Assembly (NCBI RefSeq): GCF_004331345.1
Contig: NZ_SJJZ01000002.1
Coordinates: 1,612,001-1,676,000, forward strand
Direction: 5' to 3'
Length of the DNA stretch: 64,000 nucleotides
Source: Kribbella soli
GTDB taxonomy: Bacteria; Actinomycetota; Actinomycetes; Propionibacteriales; Kribbellaceae
The translations under genes and the position numbers were made by a program. The notes below the pieces were generated by a model. The model saw only the letters and a program-made list of their open reading frames with translations, did no database searches and was not told the origin of the DNA. Below are positions 24,231-33,328 of this stretch, piece after piece (position 1 is the first letter of the stretch; each line of letters begins with the position of its first letter).

Positions 24231-24334
24231 CTGCGGGGGAAGCCTGGTTGCGTGCCCGATCGGACGGCACACGGCGCGCACAGATTGCCTCGCGTCGTCG
24301 GGGTCCCCATGCCGAGCCGCCCCCGGCCGTCGCT

Positions 24335-25006
24335 TCAGGAGAGCAATTCCGCCTCGCGCCTCCCGACACGCCGCCAGCTTCGGCCGTTCATGTCAAAGGT
24401 GATGGTCAAGGCTGCGGTCAATTCCTCATAGAACCTCGCCCTGTCTGCCTCCGGGACGGCTTTCGGAAGTTGGTCGGTCGGCGTACCTAACGGTTGTCCG
24501 AACGCTGCGAGCTGCTCACTCTGCCCGCCGGCGAGAGAGTGCACTAGCCGCGTTTGGCCATAGCCGGGCAGCTCACCAGACATCTTGAACGTCTCGGTCT
24601 CATTGGCGCCGTTCCTGATCGAGACACGGATGCATTGAATCTCGACCCTGTTGCCCACGTAGGCCGTGACGACACCAAAGACCATGTTGGCCTCGGTGTG
24701 AATGCGGTCCAGGTCCCGTGCGGCAGCCAACCGCTTCTCGAACTCTGCGTCCTGCTCCCTCTGCATCTGGACGACACGGGTGGCCTGCTCATCTCGGCGT
24801 GCCGCCTCCTCGCTTCTGAAGGCCCTGACCGCGAACAGCACGGCGGCGACAGTGCCAATACCGCCGACCCATGTCCCGATAGCCTCGATCGCGTCCCAAT
24901 TGGCGTGGCAGTCCGCTGGCCCGCAAGCCGTCGTGAACGCTCCAGCCCACCACCCGGTTGTCAGACCGATCGACAGCGCAACCATCGCCCACCCGAGCTT
25001 GCCCAA
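24335..25006 (-). CDS. Membrane protein of unknown function
   Basis: 223 residues. Two transmembrane helices lie at about 5-25 (WAMVALSIGLTTGWWAGAF) and 42-62 (GTWVGGIGTVAAVLFAVRAF), separated by a loop with two cysteines (ACGPADCH). A charged helix of about 45 residues follows (SEEAARRDEQATRVVQMQRE), probably coiled coil, then a soluble beta-rich domain ending in FDMNGRSWRRVGRREAELLS. This layout is common in actinobacterial hypothetical proteins on accessory DNA. No catalytic motif is seen. It lies between the PH-SHOCT gene and the integrase, pointing outward from the latter. Confidence 0.72.
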   Translation of the reverse strand: MGKLGWAMVALSIGLTTGWWAGAFTTACGPADCHANWDAIEAIGTWVGGIGTVAAVLFAVRAFRSEEAARRDEQATRVVQMQREQDAEFEKRLAAARDLDRIHTEANMVFGVVTAYVGNRVEIQCIRVSIRNGANETETFKMSGELPGYGQTRLVHSLAGGQSEQLAAFGQPLGTPTDQLPKAVPEADRARFYEELTAALTITFDMNGRSWRRVGRREAELLS

Positions 25007-25333
25007 CTGTCCTCCACCTCACGCCCGACGATCTGTTGGCCCATGCCTTATCCCACGGATTTAGACAGGCACCAATGAGTATGAACCGACACGGGGCGGA
25101 CCTCCGGTAGGCGCGACTTCCCAGGTCGGCCGCAACGTCGAGCTGGGATGAGCACAACTACCCCGACTCGGAAGGGAATCACCAGTTTCGGGGTTCGACG
25201 GTCACGGCGAGGTCCGGCCTGTCGATCAGACTAGACGTCCTCGATCGACTGAGTCACTCGCAGTTGCCAGCGCAGAAGTCTTGAGACCACAAACGTTGAG
25301 CTCGGTCTGTGTCAGTGGGTCGAGGAGGCGGCG
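25007..25333. other. 327-bp region ahead of the integrase, possible attachment side
   Basis: No gene is supported. It holds the promoters for the membrane-protein gene on the left and the integrase on the right. An attachment site would be expected in or near such a stretch, but I found no tRNA 3' end and no direct repeat with the far side of the integrase (26643-26700). Confidence 0.4.
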
Positions 25334-26642
25334 GTGGCGTTTGCCAAGGATAAGTGGACGACGGGTGTCACGCAGTCCGATGGGAAGGTGACGCGGGAGC
25401 GGGACGAGGAGCGGTGGGGGGAAGCGGTGGTTGGGGGTTTGGACCGATCCGCAGGGGAAGGAGAAGTCCCGGGCGTTCGAGACGAAGACGGCCGCGCTGC
25501 GGTACGCGAACGCGATGGAGACGGATCGGGATCGGGGGGACTACCTCGATCCGAGTGCCGGCAAGGTGCGGCTGGAGGAGATCTGGCCTCGGTGGATGGG
25601 GTCGCGGACGATCGATCCTGCGAGCGAGATTCAGTACGAGTCGAAGTGGCGGCTCCATGTGGAGCCGGTGTTCGGGCGGCGGATGGTCAAGAGCATCCTG
25701 CCGTCGGAGGTCGCAGTCTGGCTGACCGACATCATGGGTGCCTATGGGCCGTCGACGGCTCGCAGCGCGTTCCTGGTGCTCAACGGGTGTCTTGAGCTCG
25801 CGGTCGCCGACGAACTCATCAAGCGCAACCCAGGGCAGTCGAAGATCGTCAAGAAGCCCAGTAGACGGTTCTCCAAGGTCGTTGCCTGGTCGGACGAGAC
25901 GGTGGAGCGCATCGTCGAGGCACACCCTGAGCGGTTCCGGCTGCTTCCGACGATCGCGTCAGCAGCCGGTCTGCGGCAGGGTGAGCTGTTCGGGCTCTCA
26001 GTCGACGACTTCGACTTCAGCCTCATGCTCATCAGAGTCCGGCGTCAGGTGAAGCGCCTGGGGAAGGAATTCGTCTTCGCCCTTCCCAAGAACGACAAGG
26101 AGCGTTTCGTTCCGATGGCACCCGTGCTTGCGAAGGCGGTCCAGAGCCACATCGAGCGTTTCGGAACGACCACCATCTCGCTGCCCTGGGAGAAGCTCGA
26201 TGGCGACATCCAGGAGTATGACCTGATCTTCAGCTGGCTTGACGGCAGACACCTCACGGCGCGTCTGCATGACGAGCTCGTGTGGAAGCCGGCTCTCGCA
26301 GCAGTCGGCGTGATCCCGCCGCCCTACAAAGACAGCCGCGGCCGCCGGCGCTTCAAAACCGACCGTACGACCGGGCTGCACGCGCTTCGTCACTACTTCG
26401 CCAGCATTACCCTCGCGGACGGCGTGAACATCAAGGAGCTCTCCGAGTACCTCGGTCATCACGACCCAGGGTTCACACTGCAGATGTACACGCACATGCT
26501 GCCGTCGTCGTACGACCGTGCCCGACAGGCCGTCGACCGGCGGCTAACGCGACTTGCGCGGCGGCTGACGGACCAGTCACGGACCAGGACAGAAATCGGC
26601 CCGGAGCTCGAGCCTCCCGACCCGGGCCCCGAACTGCCCTAG
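25334..26642 (+). pseudogene. Tyrosine recombinase (phage-type integrase) with a +1 frameshift
   Basis: GTG 25334 follows GAGGAGG and starts MAFAKDKWTTGVTQSDGKVT. At a run of six Gs (25416-25421) the frame must slip by one base to continue as KRWLGVWTDPQGKEKSRAF, which is the usual N-terminus of these integrases. The rest is intact: a SAM-like core-binding domain to about residue 160 and a catalytic domain with Arg in AAGLRQGELFGL, HALRHYFAS (H-x-x-R), LSEYLGHHD and the Tyr in LQMYTHM. Without slippage only a short peptide is made from the proper start, though an internal GTG could give a 403-residue product. Real mutation, programmed slippage or a sequencing error are all possible. Confidence 0.8.
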
Positions 26643-26681
26643 CTGGGGATCCAGGGATGGCGGAAGCCCTTGCAAGCAAGG

Positions 26682-27884
26682 CTATTTGAGCTCGGCGGAG
26701 GTCTTGCCGAGGAGGCGGCGGGCGACGATTAGTTGTTGGATTTGTTGGGTGCCTTCGAAGATGTCGAGGATTTTGCTGTCTCGGGACCATTTCTCCAGGA
26801 GGTGGTGTTCGGAGTAGCCGAGGGTGCCGGTCAGTTCTACGCAGCGGAGGGTTATGTCGTTGGCTGTGCGGCCGGCTTTGGCTTTCGCCATGGAGGCTTG
26901 GAGGGAGTTGGGTTGGCCGTTGTCGGCCATCCAGGCGGCCTGGAGGGTGAGGAGGTAGGCGGCTTCCCAGTCGGCTTCCATGGCCAGGTACGTCGCGGCC
27001 GCGGCGGACTGCAGGTGGACGGGGCGGTCGTAGTCGATCTGTACACCGGCTTCGGACAGCAACTCCCGGGTGAGTTCCAGGGACGCGCGGGCGCAGCCGA
27101 CCGCCATCGCGGCGACCAGCGGGCGGGTGTTGTCGAAGGTCTGCATGACGCCCGCGAAGCCCTTGTCGATGTCCGCGGAGCCGAGGAGGTTCTCCACCGG
27201 GACGCGGCAGTTCTCGAGGCGGATCGTCGCGGTGTCGGAGGCGCGGATGCCGAGCTTGTGCTCGAGGCGTTCGACGGTCATGCCGGGCGTGTCCTTCATG
27301 ACCACGAACGACTTGATCGCGGCCCGGCCGAGCGACTTGTCGAGCGTCGCCCAGACGACGACCGCGTCGCAGCGGCCGCCGGCGGTGACGAAGATCTTCT
27401 CGCCGTCCAGCACGTAGGCATCGCCGTCGAGCCGCGCGGTGGTCTGGATGCCGGCCGAGTCCGAGCCGCAGCCCGGCTCGGTGATCGCCATCGCGGCCCA
27501 CACGCCGTCGAAGCGCTGCAGTTGCTCGTCCGACGCGACGGACGCGATCGCCGAGTTGCCGAGGCCCTGACGCGGCATCGACAGCAGCAGCCCGACGTCA
27601 CCCCAGCACATCTCCATGATCGACAGCACCGACGACAGGTTCGACCCGTTCACGACGCCGTCCTCGGCGGCAGCGGTACGCCGTACGCCGGAGGCGCCCG
27701 CGCCGGAACCGGTGCCCGAGGCACCTAATCCGTCGACCATCGCGGCGAGCATGTCCAGCTCGACCGGGTACTCGTGCTCGGCGAGGTCGTACCGGCGCGA
27801 GTTCGGCCGCAGCATCTCGGCCGCCACCTGATGCGCCTGGTTGACGAAGGCCCTGAACTTGCGAGGAGTTTCGAGGTTGATCAT
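26682..27884 (-). CDS. Acyl-CoA dehydrogenase family protein (second of a pair)
   Basis: 400 residues with the full acyl-CoA dehydrogenase fold: helical N-terminal domain, middle beta domain with AMAITEPGCGSDSAGIQTTA (FAD/substrate contact) and LDGEKIFVTAGGRCD, and a C-terminal helical bundle ending with ILDIFEGTQQIQQLIVARRL. The catalytic-base Glu in short/medium-chain enzymes corresponds to the IFEGTQQIQ segment. ATG 27884 overlaps the stop of the upstream dehydrogenase gene (TGATG), and the longer frame to 28280 is only antisense noise. Two coupled, divergent dehydrogenases often form a heterotetramer in actinobacteria; the substrate is unknown. Confidence 0.9.
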   Translation of the reverse strand: MINLETPRKFRAFVNQAHQVAAEMLRPNSRRYDLAEHEYPVELDMLAAMVDGLGASGTGSGAGASGVRRTAAAEDGVVNGSNLSSVLSIMEMCWGDVGLLLSMPRQGLGNSAIASVASDEQLQRFDGVWAAMAITEPGCGSDSAGIQTTARLDGDAYVLDGEKIFVTAGGRCDAVVVWATLDKSLGRAAIKSFVVMKDTPGMTVERLEHKLGIRASDTATIRLENCRVPVENLLGSADIDKGFAGVMQTFDNTRPLVAAMAVGCARASLELTRELLSEAGVQIDYDRPVHLQSAAAATYLAMEADWEAAYLLTLQAAWMADNGQPNSLQASMAKAKAGRTANDITLRCVELTGTLGYSEHHLLEKWSRDSKILDIFEGTQQIQQLIVARRLLGKTSAELK

Positions 27885-29188
27885 CAGACGAGCACCGCAC
27901 CTTCCATCACGCCGATCGCCCGCAGGTCGCGGTACCACCGCTCCACCGGATGCTCCTTCACGAACCCGTGCCCGCCGAGCAGCTGTACGCCGTCGGTCCC
28001 GATCTGCATGCCCTTCTCGGCACACAACCGCCGTGCCAAGGCCGCCTCCCGAGCAAACGGGAGACCCTGCGAGGCACGCGATCCGGCTCGGTACGTCACC
28101 AGCTTCATGCCCTCGAGCTCGATCCCGATGTTCGCGACCATGAACGCCACCGACTGCCGATGGCTGATCGGTTCGCCGAAGGCCGTGCGTTCGTTGACGT
28201 ACGGCGTGACGTAGTCGAGCACCGCCCGCGCCGTACCCAACGACAGCGCGCACCACCCGAGCCGCGACAACCGCACACACTCGGCGTAGTCCTCCACCGA
28301 CCCCAACGGCACAGCCGGCACGTCCGTCAGCAGAACCCGGCTCAACGAAGCGGCCCGCAACCCCATCGACGGCTCGGCCTCGATCGTGACGCCCGGATGG
28401 TCCGGCTCGACCACGAACAACCGCGGCCCGGTGTCGGTCTGCGCGCCGATCACGAACAGCTCGGCCTCGGCAGCCCGCGGCACCAACGACTTCACGCCGT
28501 TCAGCAGCCCACCGGTGAACCGGGTCTGCAGCTCAAAGGGATCGAACAACGGCCGCGGCTCGAGCAGCGCGAGCGCCGCGGCCGGAACCGACGAGCCGGT
28601 GAAGGCCGGGAGGTACGTCGCCTGCTGCGTCTCGTCGCCCCACAGCGAGATCGCCGTACTCACCGCGGACGGTGCCAAACACGCGACCGCCTGCCCCAGG
28701 TCGCCGTGGGCGAGCGCCTCGGCGACCAGTACGCCGGTCAGCGCGGACCGCTCGGTGACGATGCCGCCGAGCTCCTCCGGGACCTCGATCAGGCTCAGCC
28801 CGAGCTCGGCCGACGACTCCAGGACCTGAGGCTCCGTGACGCACGCGGTGTCCGCGGTGGCGGCAGCGGGACGCAGTACGTCGGCGGCGAACGAGCGGAC
28901 GACGTCGACCATCATCTGCTGGTCCTCGGTCGGCGTCAGGTCGAACCGTCCGGTCCCTTTCGCCGCGGGCAGCCGGGACGGCGCGGCGAGCTTCGATGCC
29001 GCCGAGAAACGCCGGGAGAGCGCTCCCGCCGTCCGGAAACCGGTCTTGGTCGCCTCGAACACCGCCCGCTCGGCCGGCTTCCGCAGCCCGAGCCGGTCGA
29101 TCGCCCGCCACTGGGCCAGCCGGTTCAGCAGGGCGACCCCGACCCCGATCGCGTCCCGCCGCCCGCGCGTCCGCTCCTGAATGCTCAT
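27884..29188 (-). CDS. Acyl-CoA dehydrogenase family protein (first of a pair)
   Basis: 434 residues. An extra N-terminal segment of about 80 residues precedes the dehydrogenase domain, which starts at RFDLTPTEDQQMMVDVVRSF. The middle domain is weakly conserved: the usual TEPxxGSD motif is replaced by ALLEPRPLFDPFELQTR. The C-terminal part keeps RTAFGEPISHRQSVAFMVAN and QLLGGHGFVKEHPVERWYRD, a canonical FAD-dimer region. Loss of key middle-domain residues suggests a structural or regulatory subunit paired with the gene behind it, as in mycobacterial FadE heteromers (inference). ATG 29188 is chosen; TGTAA-N7-TTACA (29197-29213) lies immediately upstream and may be an operator. Confidence 0.87.
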   Translation of the reverse strand: MSIQERTRGRRDAIGVGVALLNRLAQWRAIDRLGLRKPAERAVFEATKTGFRTAGALSRRFSAASKLAAPSRLPAAKGTGRFDLTPTEDQQMMVDVVRSFAADVLRPAAATADTACVTEPQVLESSAELGLSLIEVPEELGGIVTERSALTGVLVAEALAHGDLGQAVACLAPSAVSTAISLWGDETQQATYLPAFTGSSVPAAALALLEPRPLFDPFELQTRFTGGLLNGVKSLVPRAAEAELFVIGAQTDTGPRLFVVEPDHPGVTIEAEPSMGLRAASLSRVLLTDVPAVPLGSVEDYAECVRLSRLGWCALSLGTARAVLDYVTPYVNERTAFGEPISHRQSVAFMVANIGIELEGMKLVTYRAGSRASQGLPFAREAALARRLCAEKGMQIGTDGVQLLGGHGFVKEHPVERWYRDLRAIGVMEGAVLV

Positions 29189-29273
29189 GCCGCTACTGTA
29201 AACCGAAGTTACAACCCAGGTCACGCTTTCCCGTTGGTAGCCTGACGCACCCAGGCTCAGAAGGAGTGCAGCG

Positions 29274-29482
29274 GTGGCGGTCAGCATGTCCGACGTGGCG
29301 CGGCACGCAGGCGTCTCGCAGCGGACCGTCTCGAACGTGGTGAACAACTACGTCCACGTGTCCCCCGCGACCCGGGCCCGCGTCCAGGCGAGCCTCGACG
29401 CCCTCGGCTACCGCCCGAACACTGCCGCCCGCCGGCTGCGCACCGGCCGCACCGGCACCGTGACGCTGGCCGTCCCGACCTT
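29274..29482 (+). pseudogene. LacI-family regulator, DNA-binding head only
   Basis: GTG 29274 has AAGGAG seven bases upstream. The first 65 residues are a perfect LacI headpiece: MSDVARHAGVSQRTVSNVVN, VSPATRARVQASLDALGYRP and NTAARRLRTGRTGTVTLAVP. After about 29482 the ligand-binding domain (normally about 270 residues) is absent and the sequence turns into the inside of an alcohol dehydrogenase in another frame. The head still has its hinge helix but could hardly dimerise. This is one side of a deletion junction. Confidence 0.85.
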
Positions 29483-29489
29483 CCGCGCG

Positions 29490-30031
29490 CGGCGCTGGTC
29501 CGGCAGGACGTCGAGAGCGTCTACATTGCCGGCGCCGGCCCGATCGGGCTCGGCCTGACGGTGATGAGCAAGCTCAAGTACGGCGCCGACGTACCGGTCT
29601 ACATCTCCGACTTCTCCCCCTGGCGCCTCGACTTCGCTGAATCGTTCGGTGCGATCCCGGTGCCGGCCGACGACCTCACCAAGGCCGGGAACCCCGATCT
29701 CGCCTTCGACTCGTCCGGCAAGGAATCCGCCCGCCGCGCGGCGCTCGACATCATCAGCCAGCGCGGCGCCCTGATCTGCGTCGGCCACGGCGAAGCGGTC
29801 ACGCTCGACGTGTCCCGCGACCTGATCAGCCCCGAACACGCCGTCCTCGGCAGCGAGTACTTCCGGTATGACGAGATGCCGGGCAACCTCGCTCTCCTCC
29901 AGGAACACCAGGAGCTCATCGGACGCGTGATCAGCCACCGCTTCCCGGTCGCGGACATCGCAGAGGCGTTCCGCCTGTTCATGGCCGGTGAAACGGGCAA
30001 GGTCGTGGTCACGCAGGACTCAGTCGCATGA
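29490..30031 (+). pseudogene. Zinc-type alcohol/sorbitol dehydrogenase, N-terminal half deleted
   Basis: In the frame ending at 30031 the sequence reads VYIAGAGPIGLGLTVMSKLK, the Rossmann GxGxxG of a medium-chain dehydrogenase, then PDLAFDSSGKESARRAALDI, GALICVGHGEAVTLD and the C-terminal FPVADIAEAFRLFMAGETGK. The zinc-binding catalytic half (about 150 residues) is missing; upstream lies a LacI headpiece out of frame. The stop overlaps the start of the Gfo/Idh/MocA gene (ATGA), so the intact ancestor was translationally coupled to it, probably as a sugar or polyol catabolic operon under the LacI protein. Confidence 0.85.
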
Positions 30032-31011
30032 GGGGCCGCATGAGGGTCGCGGTGGTCGGCGCCGGCGGCTGGGGCGAGCACCACGCGCGCATCTTCTCCC
30101 GGCGCGAGGACACCGAACTGGTGGCGGTCTGCGGCCGCACACCGGCGCGGACCCAGGCGCGGGCCGAGAGGTACGGCGCGACGCCGTACACCGATCTCGA
30201 CGAGATGCTGCGCAGCGAGCACCCGGAGCTCGTCACGGTCTGCCTGCCGAACGAGGACCACTACGACGTCACGCTGAAGCTCGTGCGTACCGGCGTACCG
30301 TTGCTGGTCGAGAAGCCGCTCGTCTTCGACCTCGCCGAGGCCGACACCCTGCTCGCCGAAGCCGAGGCCCGCGACCACTTCTTCGCGATCAACTTCAACC
30401 ACCGGTACGCCGAACCCGTGCAACGCGCGAAGGCTCTCATCGACGCGGGCGAACTGGGCGACCTGATCTTCGCGACCTGGCGCTTCGGCGGCGAGGCGAA
30501 CCGCGGCCGGTCCCCGCACGCCAACCTGATCGAGACCCAGTGCCACGGCTTCGACATGCTCGAACACCTCGTCGGCCCGATCTCCGCGGTCTCCGCACAC
30601 CTGACCGACAAGACGTACGGCGCGTTCAGCACGATCGCGCTCGCGCTCGACTTCGAGAACCGCGCGGTCGGCACGATGCTCGGCACGTACGACTCGTCGT
30701 ACGCCTACCCCGACACGCAACGCATCGAGGTCAACGGCACGAAGGGCCGCCTCGTCATCCACGACACAGTCCGCGCGCTGACGTTCTCCAAGGCCGGCGA
30801 CCCGGTCGAGCAGCGCTGGCACTCGACGTACTTCGACGACGAGGCCCGCAACTTCGCAGGCACCTTCGACCGCCACGTCGACGCTCTGCTCACCGCACTC
30901 CGCGCCGGCGAGCAACCACCTGTCCACGCACGCGCCGGCCGACGAGCGCTTGCACTCGCCCACGCGACCATCGAATCCCACGAGACCGGCCGGCGGGTCA
31001 GCACCGCTTGA
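30028..31011 (+). CDS. Gfo/Idh/MocA family oxidoreductase
   Basis: 327 residues. The N-terminal Rossmann domain (VAVVGAGGWGEHHARIFSRR, then VCGRTPAR) binds NAD(P), and the EKPL motif (VEKPLVFDLAEADTLL) carries the conserved lysine near residue 95. The C-terminal alpha/beta domain is the substrate side and includes NFNHRYAEPVQRAKALIDAG and a His-containing ETQCHGFDMLEHL. Members oxidise or reduce sugars, inositols and related polyols. ATG 30028 overlaps the stop of the broken dehydrogenase, so expression may depend on reading through that remnant. The remaining operon is probably non-functional as a pathway, although this gene itself looks intact. Confidence 0.9.
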   Translation: MRGRMRVAVVGAGGWGEHHARIFSRREDTELVAVCGRTPARTQARAERYGATPYTDLDEMLRSEHPELVTVCLPNEDHYDVTLKLVRTGVPLLVEKPLVFDLAEADTLLAEAEARDHFFAINFNHRYAEPVQRAKALIDAGELGDLIFATWRFGGEANRGRSPHANLIETQCHGFDMLEHLVGPISAVSAHLTDKTYGAFSTIALALDFENRAVGTMLGTYDSSYAYPDTQRIEVNGTKGRLVIHDTVRALTFSKAGDPVEQRWHSTYFDDEARNFAGTFDRHVDALLTALRAGEQPPVHARAGRRALALAHATIESHETGRRVSTA

Positions 31012-31029
31012 CGTCAGTACGATCCGTTC

Positions 31030-32094
31030 ATGGACCGGACCAACGCACTCGTCGAGCGGATCTTCCGGAACGCCGGAGCCGCGCTCGAGCTCTACTCCAT
31101 CTACCTCGGCGAGCGCCTGGGCCTGTACCAGTCGCTCGCCCGGCAGGGCCCGGCGACGTCGGTCGAGCTGGCCGAACGCACCGGCACCAACGAGCGCTAC
31201 ATCCGCGAATGGCTGGAGCACCACGCCGCCAGCGGACTCGTCGACGTCGACGACGTCACCGCGGCGCCCACCGAACGGCGCTACACCCTGCCGCCCGAGC
31301 ACGTTCCGGTGCTGGCTGACCCGGACCACGTCGACTACCACGGCTACAAGGGAGTCGAGCTCGCCCGGGCGGCCCGAATGCTGCCCGACCTGGTCGAGGC
31401 GTACCGCACCGGCGACGCGCCGCCGCACCAGCCGTGGGAGCCAGAAGGACGGGCCGAGTTCAATCGGCCGACGTACCTGAACCTGCTCGGCAAACAGTGG
31501 CTGCCCGCCATTCCCGAGATCGACGAGCGGCTCCGCGCCGACCCACCCGCCCGGGTCGCCGACTTCGCCTGCGGCACCGGCTGGTCGTCGATCGCGATGG
31601 CCCAGGCCTATCCACACATCACCGTGCACGGTCTCGACCTCGACGAGGACGCCATCGCCGCCGCAACCCAGCATGCACAAAGCGCAGGACTGAGTGATCG
31701 CGTCAGTTACTCGGTCGCGAACGCATCCGACGCCTCACAGAGCGGCCGGTTCGACCTGGTCACGATCCTGGAGGCCCTGCACGACATACCGCGACCCGTC
31801 GACGCGCTGCGGAGCGCGCGGCAACTGCTGGCACCAGGCGGTTCGGTCCTGATCCTCGACGAACTGGTCGAGGACGAGTTCACCGCCCCGGCTTCGGAGC
31901 TGGAGCGGTACCACTACGGCTGGAGCCTGATGTCCTGCCTGCCGGACGCGATGGGCGATCCGGAATCGGCCGCGACCGGCGCGGTCATGCGGCCGGCGAC
32001 GCTCCGCCGGTACGCCACCGAGGCAGGATTCCAGGAAGTGCAGATCCTCCCGTTCCACACCTCGCTGTTCCGCTTCTACCGACTCATCCCGTGA
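31030..32094 (+). CDS. SAM-dependent methyltransferase with N-terminal winged helix
   Basis: 354 residues. Residues 1-85 form a winged-helix dimerisation domain like that of O-methyltransferases (LYSIYLGERLGLYQSLARQG, ELAERTGTNERYIREWLEHH). The class I methyltransferase domain follows at about 165-300: motif I VADFACGTGWSSIAMAQAYP, acidic VHGLDLDED, LVTILEALHDIPRP and GGSVLILDELVEDEF. The C-terminal tail completes a substrate lid. The target is unknown; such proteins methylate small molecules in secondary metabolism or act as Rv2258c-type regulators. It starts 19 bp after the oxidoreductase and ends with an 11-base tail-to-tail overlap with the sigma-factor gene. Confidence 0.87.
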   Translation: MDRTNALVERIFRNAGAALELYSIYLGERLGLYQSLARQGPATSVELAERTGTNERYIREWLEHHAASGLVDVDDVTAAPTERRYTLPPEHVPVLADPDHVDYHGYKGVELARAARMLPDLVEAYRTGDAPPHQPWEPEGRAEFNRPTYLNLLGKQWLPAIPEIDERLRADPPARVADFACGTGWSSIAMAQAYPHITVHGLDLDEDAIAAATQHAQSAGLSDRVSYSVANASDASQSGRFDLVTILEALHDIPRPVDALRSARQLLAPGGSVLILDELVEDEFTAPASELERYHYGWSLMSCLPDAMGDPESAATGAVMRPATLRRYATEAGFQEVQILPFHTSLFRFYRLIP

Positions 32095-33328
32095 CCGCGT
32101 CGGCCTTCGCCTGCAGGTAGCGCTGTTCCGGGAGGCTCGTCGTACGGCGGGCCGCGGCGAGGTAATGCTCGTGCGCCTTGGCCGGCTCCCCCGCGCGCTC
32201 GTACAGGTGGGCGCGGACCGCGTCCAGCCGATGGGTCTCGGTGATGTTCTTGTCGTCCTCGAGGGTCGCGAGCAGGTCGAGACCGGCCTGCGGACCCTCG
32301 ACCTGGGCGAGCGCGATCGCACGGTTGAGCGTCACCATCGGGTTCGGGGCGAGCTTCTCGAGCAGCAGGTACAACGCGAGGATCTGCCGCCAGTCGGTCT
32401 CGTCCGCGCTCGGCGCCTCCGCATGGACGGCGGCGATCGCGGCCTGCAACTGGTACGACCCGACCGCGCCCTGCTGCAGCGTGTGCAGGATCAGGTCGGC
32501 GCCTTCGGTGATCTGTTCGCGGTCCCACAACGACCGGTCCTGCTCGTCGATCGGCACCAGGCCGCCGTCCGGAGTCGTCCGCGCTGCCCGGCGTGAGTCG
32601 GTCAGCAACATCAACGCCAGCAGACCCGCGACCTCACCGTCGTCGGGCAGCGCCGCTCGCAGCATCCGCGTCAGACGGATCGCCTCCGCCGTCAGCTCGA
32701 CCCGCTGCAACTCCTCGCCTGAGCTGGCCGTGTAGCCCTCGTTGAAGATCAGGTACAGCACCTGCAGTACGACGCGTTGCCGCTCGGCCCGCTCCGGCTC
32801 GGGCGGCATCACGAACCGGCTGCCCGCCGCCTTGATGCTCTTCTTCGCCCGGCTGATCCGCGGCGCCATCGTTGCCTCTGGCACCATGAACGCGCGCGCG
32901 ATCTCCGCGGTGGTCAGACCGCCGACCGCCCGCAGCGTCAACGCGACCTGCGAAGCCGGTGTCACCGCCGGGTGGCAGCACAGGAACAGCAGCGTCAACG
33001 TGTCGTCGGTGTCCGGTGCCTCGTCCACATCGGCACCAGGCGAAACCAACTCCTCAGGACCGGCCATCGCCGCGACGTTGTCCTCGCGCCGCCGCCGCGC
33101 GTTCTCGCTCCGGAAAGCGTCGGTGAGCCGCCGCGTCGCAACCGTGATCAGCCATCCCCGCGGATTCGCCGGTACGCCGTCCACCGGCCACTGCGTCGCC
33201 GCCGCCAGCAACGCCTCCTGTACGGCGTCCTCACACAGGTCGAACTGCCCGTGCCGCCGAGCCAGAAACCCCAGCACCTGGGGCGCGAGCTCCCGCAGCA
33301 GGCCCTCCACACTCACGTGCTCGTCCAT
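32084..33328 (-). CDS. Large ECF sigma factor with C-terminal TPR-like extension (ECF42 type)
   Basis: 414 residues. Sigma regions occupy the first 180 (LARRHGQFDLCEDAVQEALL, region 4 LRAVGGLTTAEIARAFMVPE with TMAPRISRAKKSIK). The rest is the helical extension of the ECF42 group: NEGYTASSGEELQRVELTAE, ALMLLTDSRRAARTTPDGGL, ALYLLLEKLAPNPMVTLNRA and LYERAGEPAKAHEHYLAAAR. In this group the extension replaces an anti-sigma factor, and the target is often a neighbouring DGPF/YCII-type gene; none is adjacent here. ATG 33328 is preceded by GGGGG; the longer frame from 33433 is rejected. Confidence 0.92.
   Translation of the reverse strand: MDEHVSVEGLLRELAPQVLGFLARRHGQFDLCEDAVQEALLAAATQWPVDGVPANPRGWLITVATRRLTDAFRSENARRRREDNVAAMAGPEELVSPGADVDEAPDTDDTLTLLFLCCHPAVTPASQVALTLRAVGGLTTAEIARAFMVPEATMAPRISRAKKSIKAAGSRFVMPPEPERAERQRVVLQVLYLIFNEGYTASSGEELQRVELTAEAIRLTRMLRAALPDDGEVAGLLALMLLTDSRRAARTTPDGGLVPIDEQDRSLWDREQITEGADLILHTLQQGAVGSYQLQAAIAAVHAEAPSADETDWRQILALYLLLEKLAPNPMVTLNRAIALAQVEGPQAGLDLLATLEDDKNITETHRLDAVRAHLYERAGEPAKAHEHYLAAARRTTSLPEQRYLQAKADAVTG

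Noticed and set aside
25180..25215. tRNA 3' end (GGTTCGACGG) as an integration target
   Set aside because: No acceptor stem, anticodon arm or CCA-type end could be folded around it.
22740..26700. A complete prophage
   Set aside because: Apart from the integrase there is no capsid, terminase, portal, tail or lysis gene; at most it is a small degraded element.
29599..31680. 693-codon reverse-strand frame across the oxidoreductase region
   Set aside because: Antisense shadow of the dehydrogenase remnant, Gfo/Idh/MocA gene and methyltransferase.
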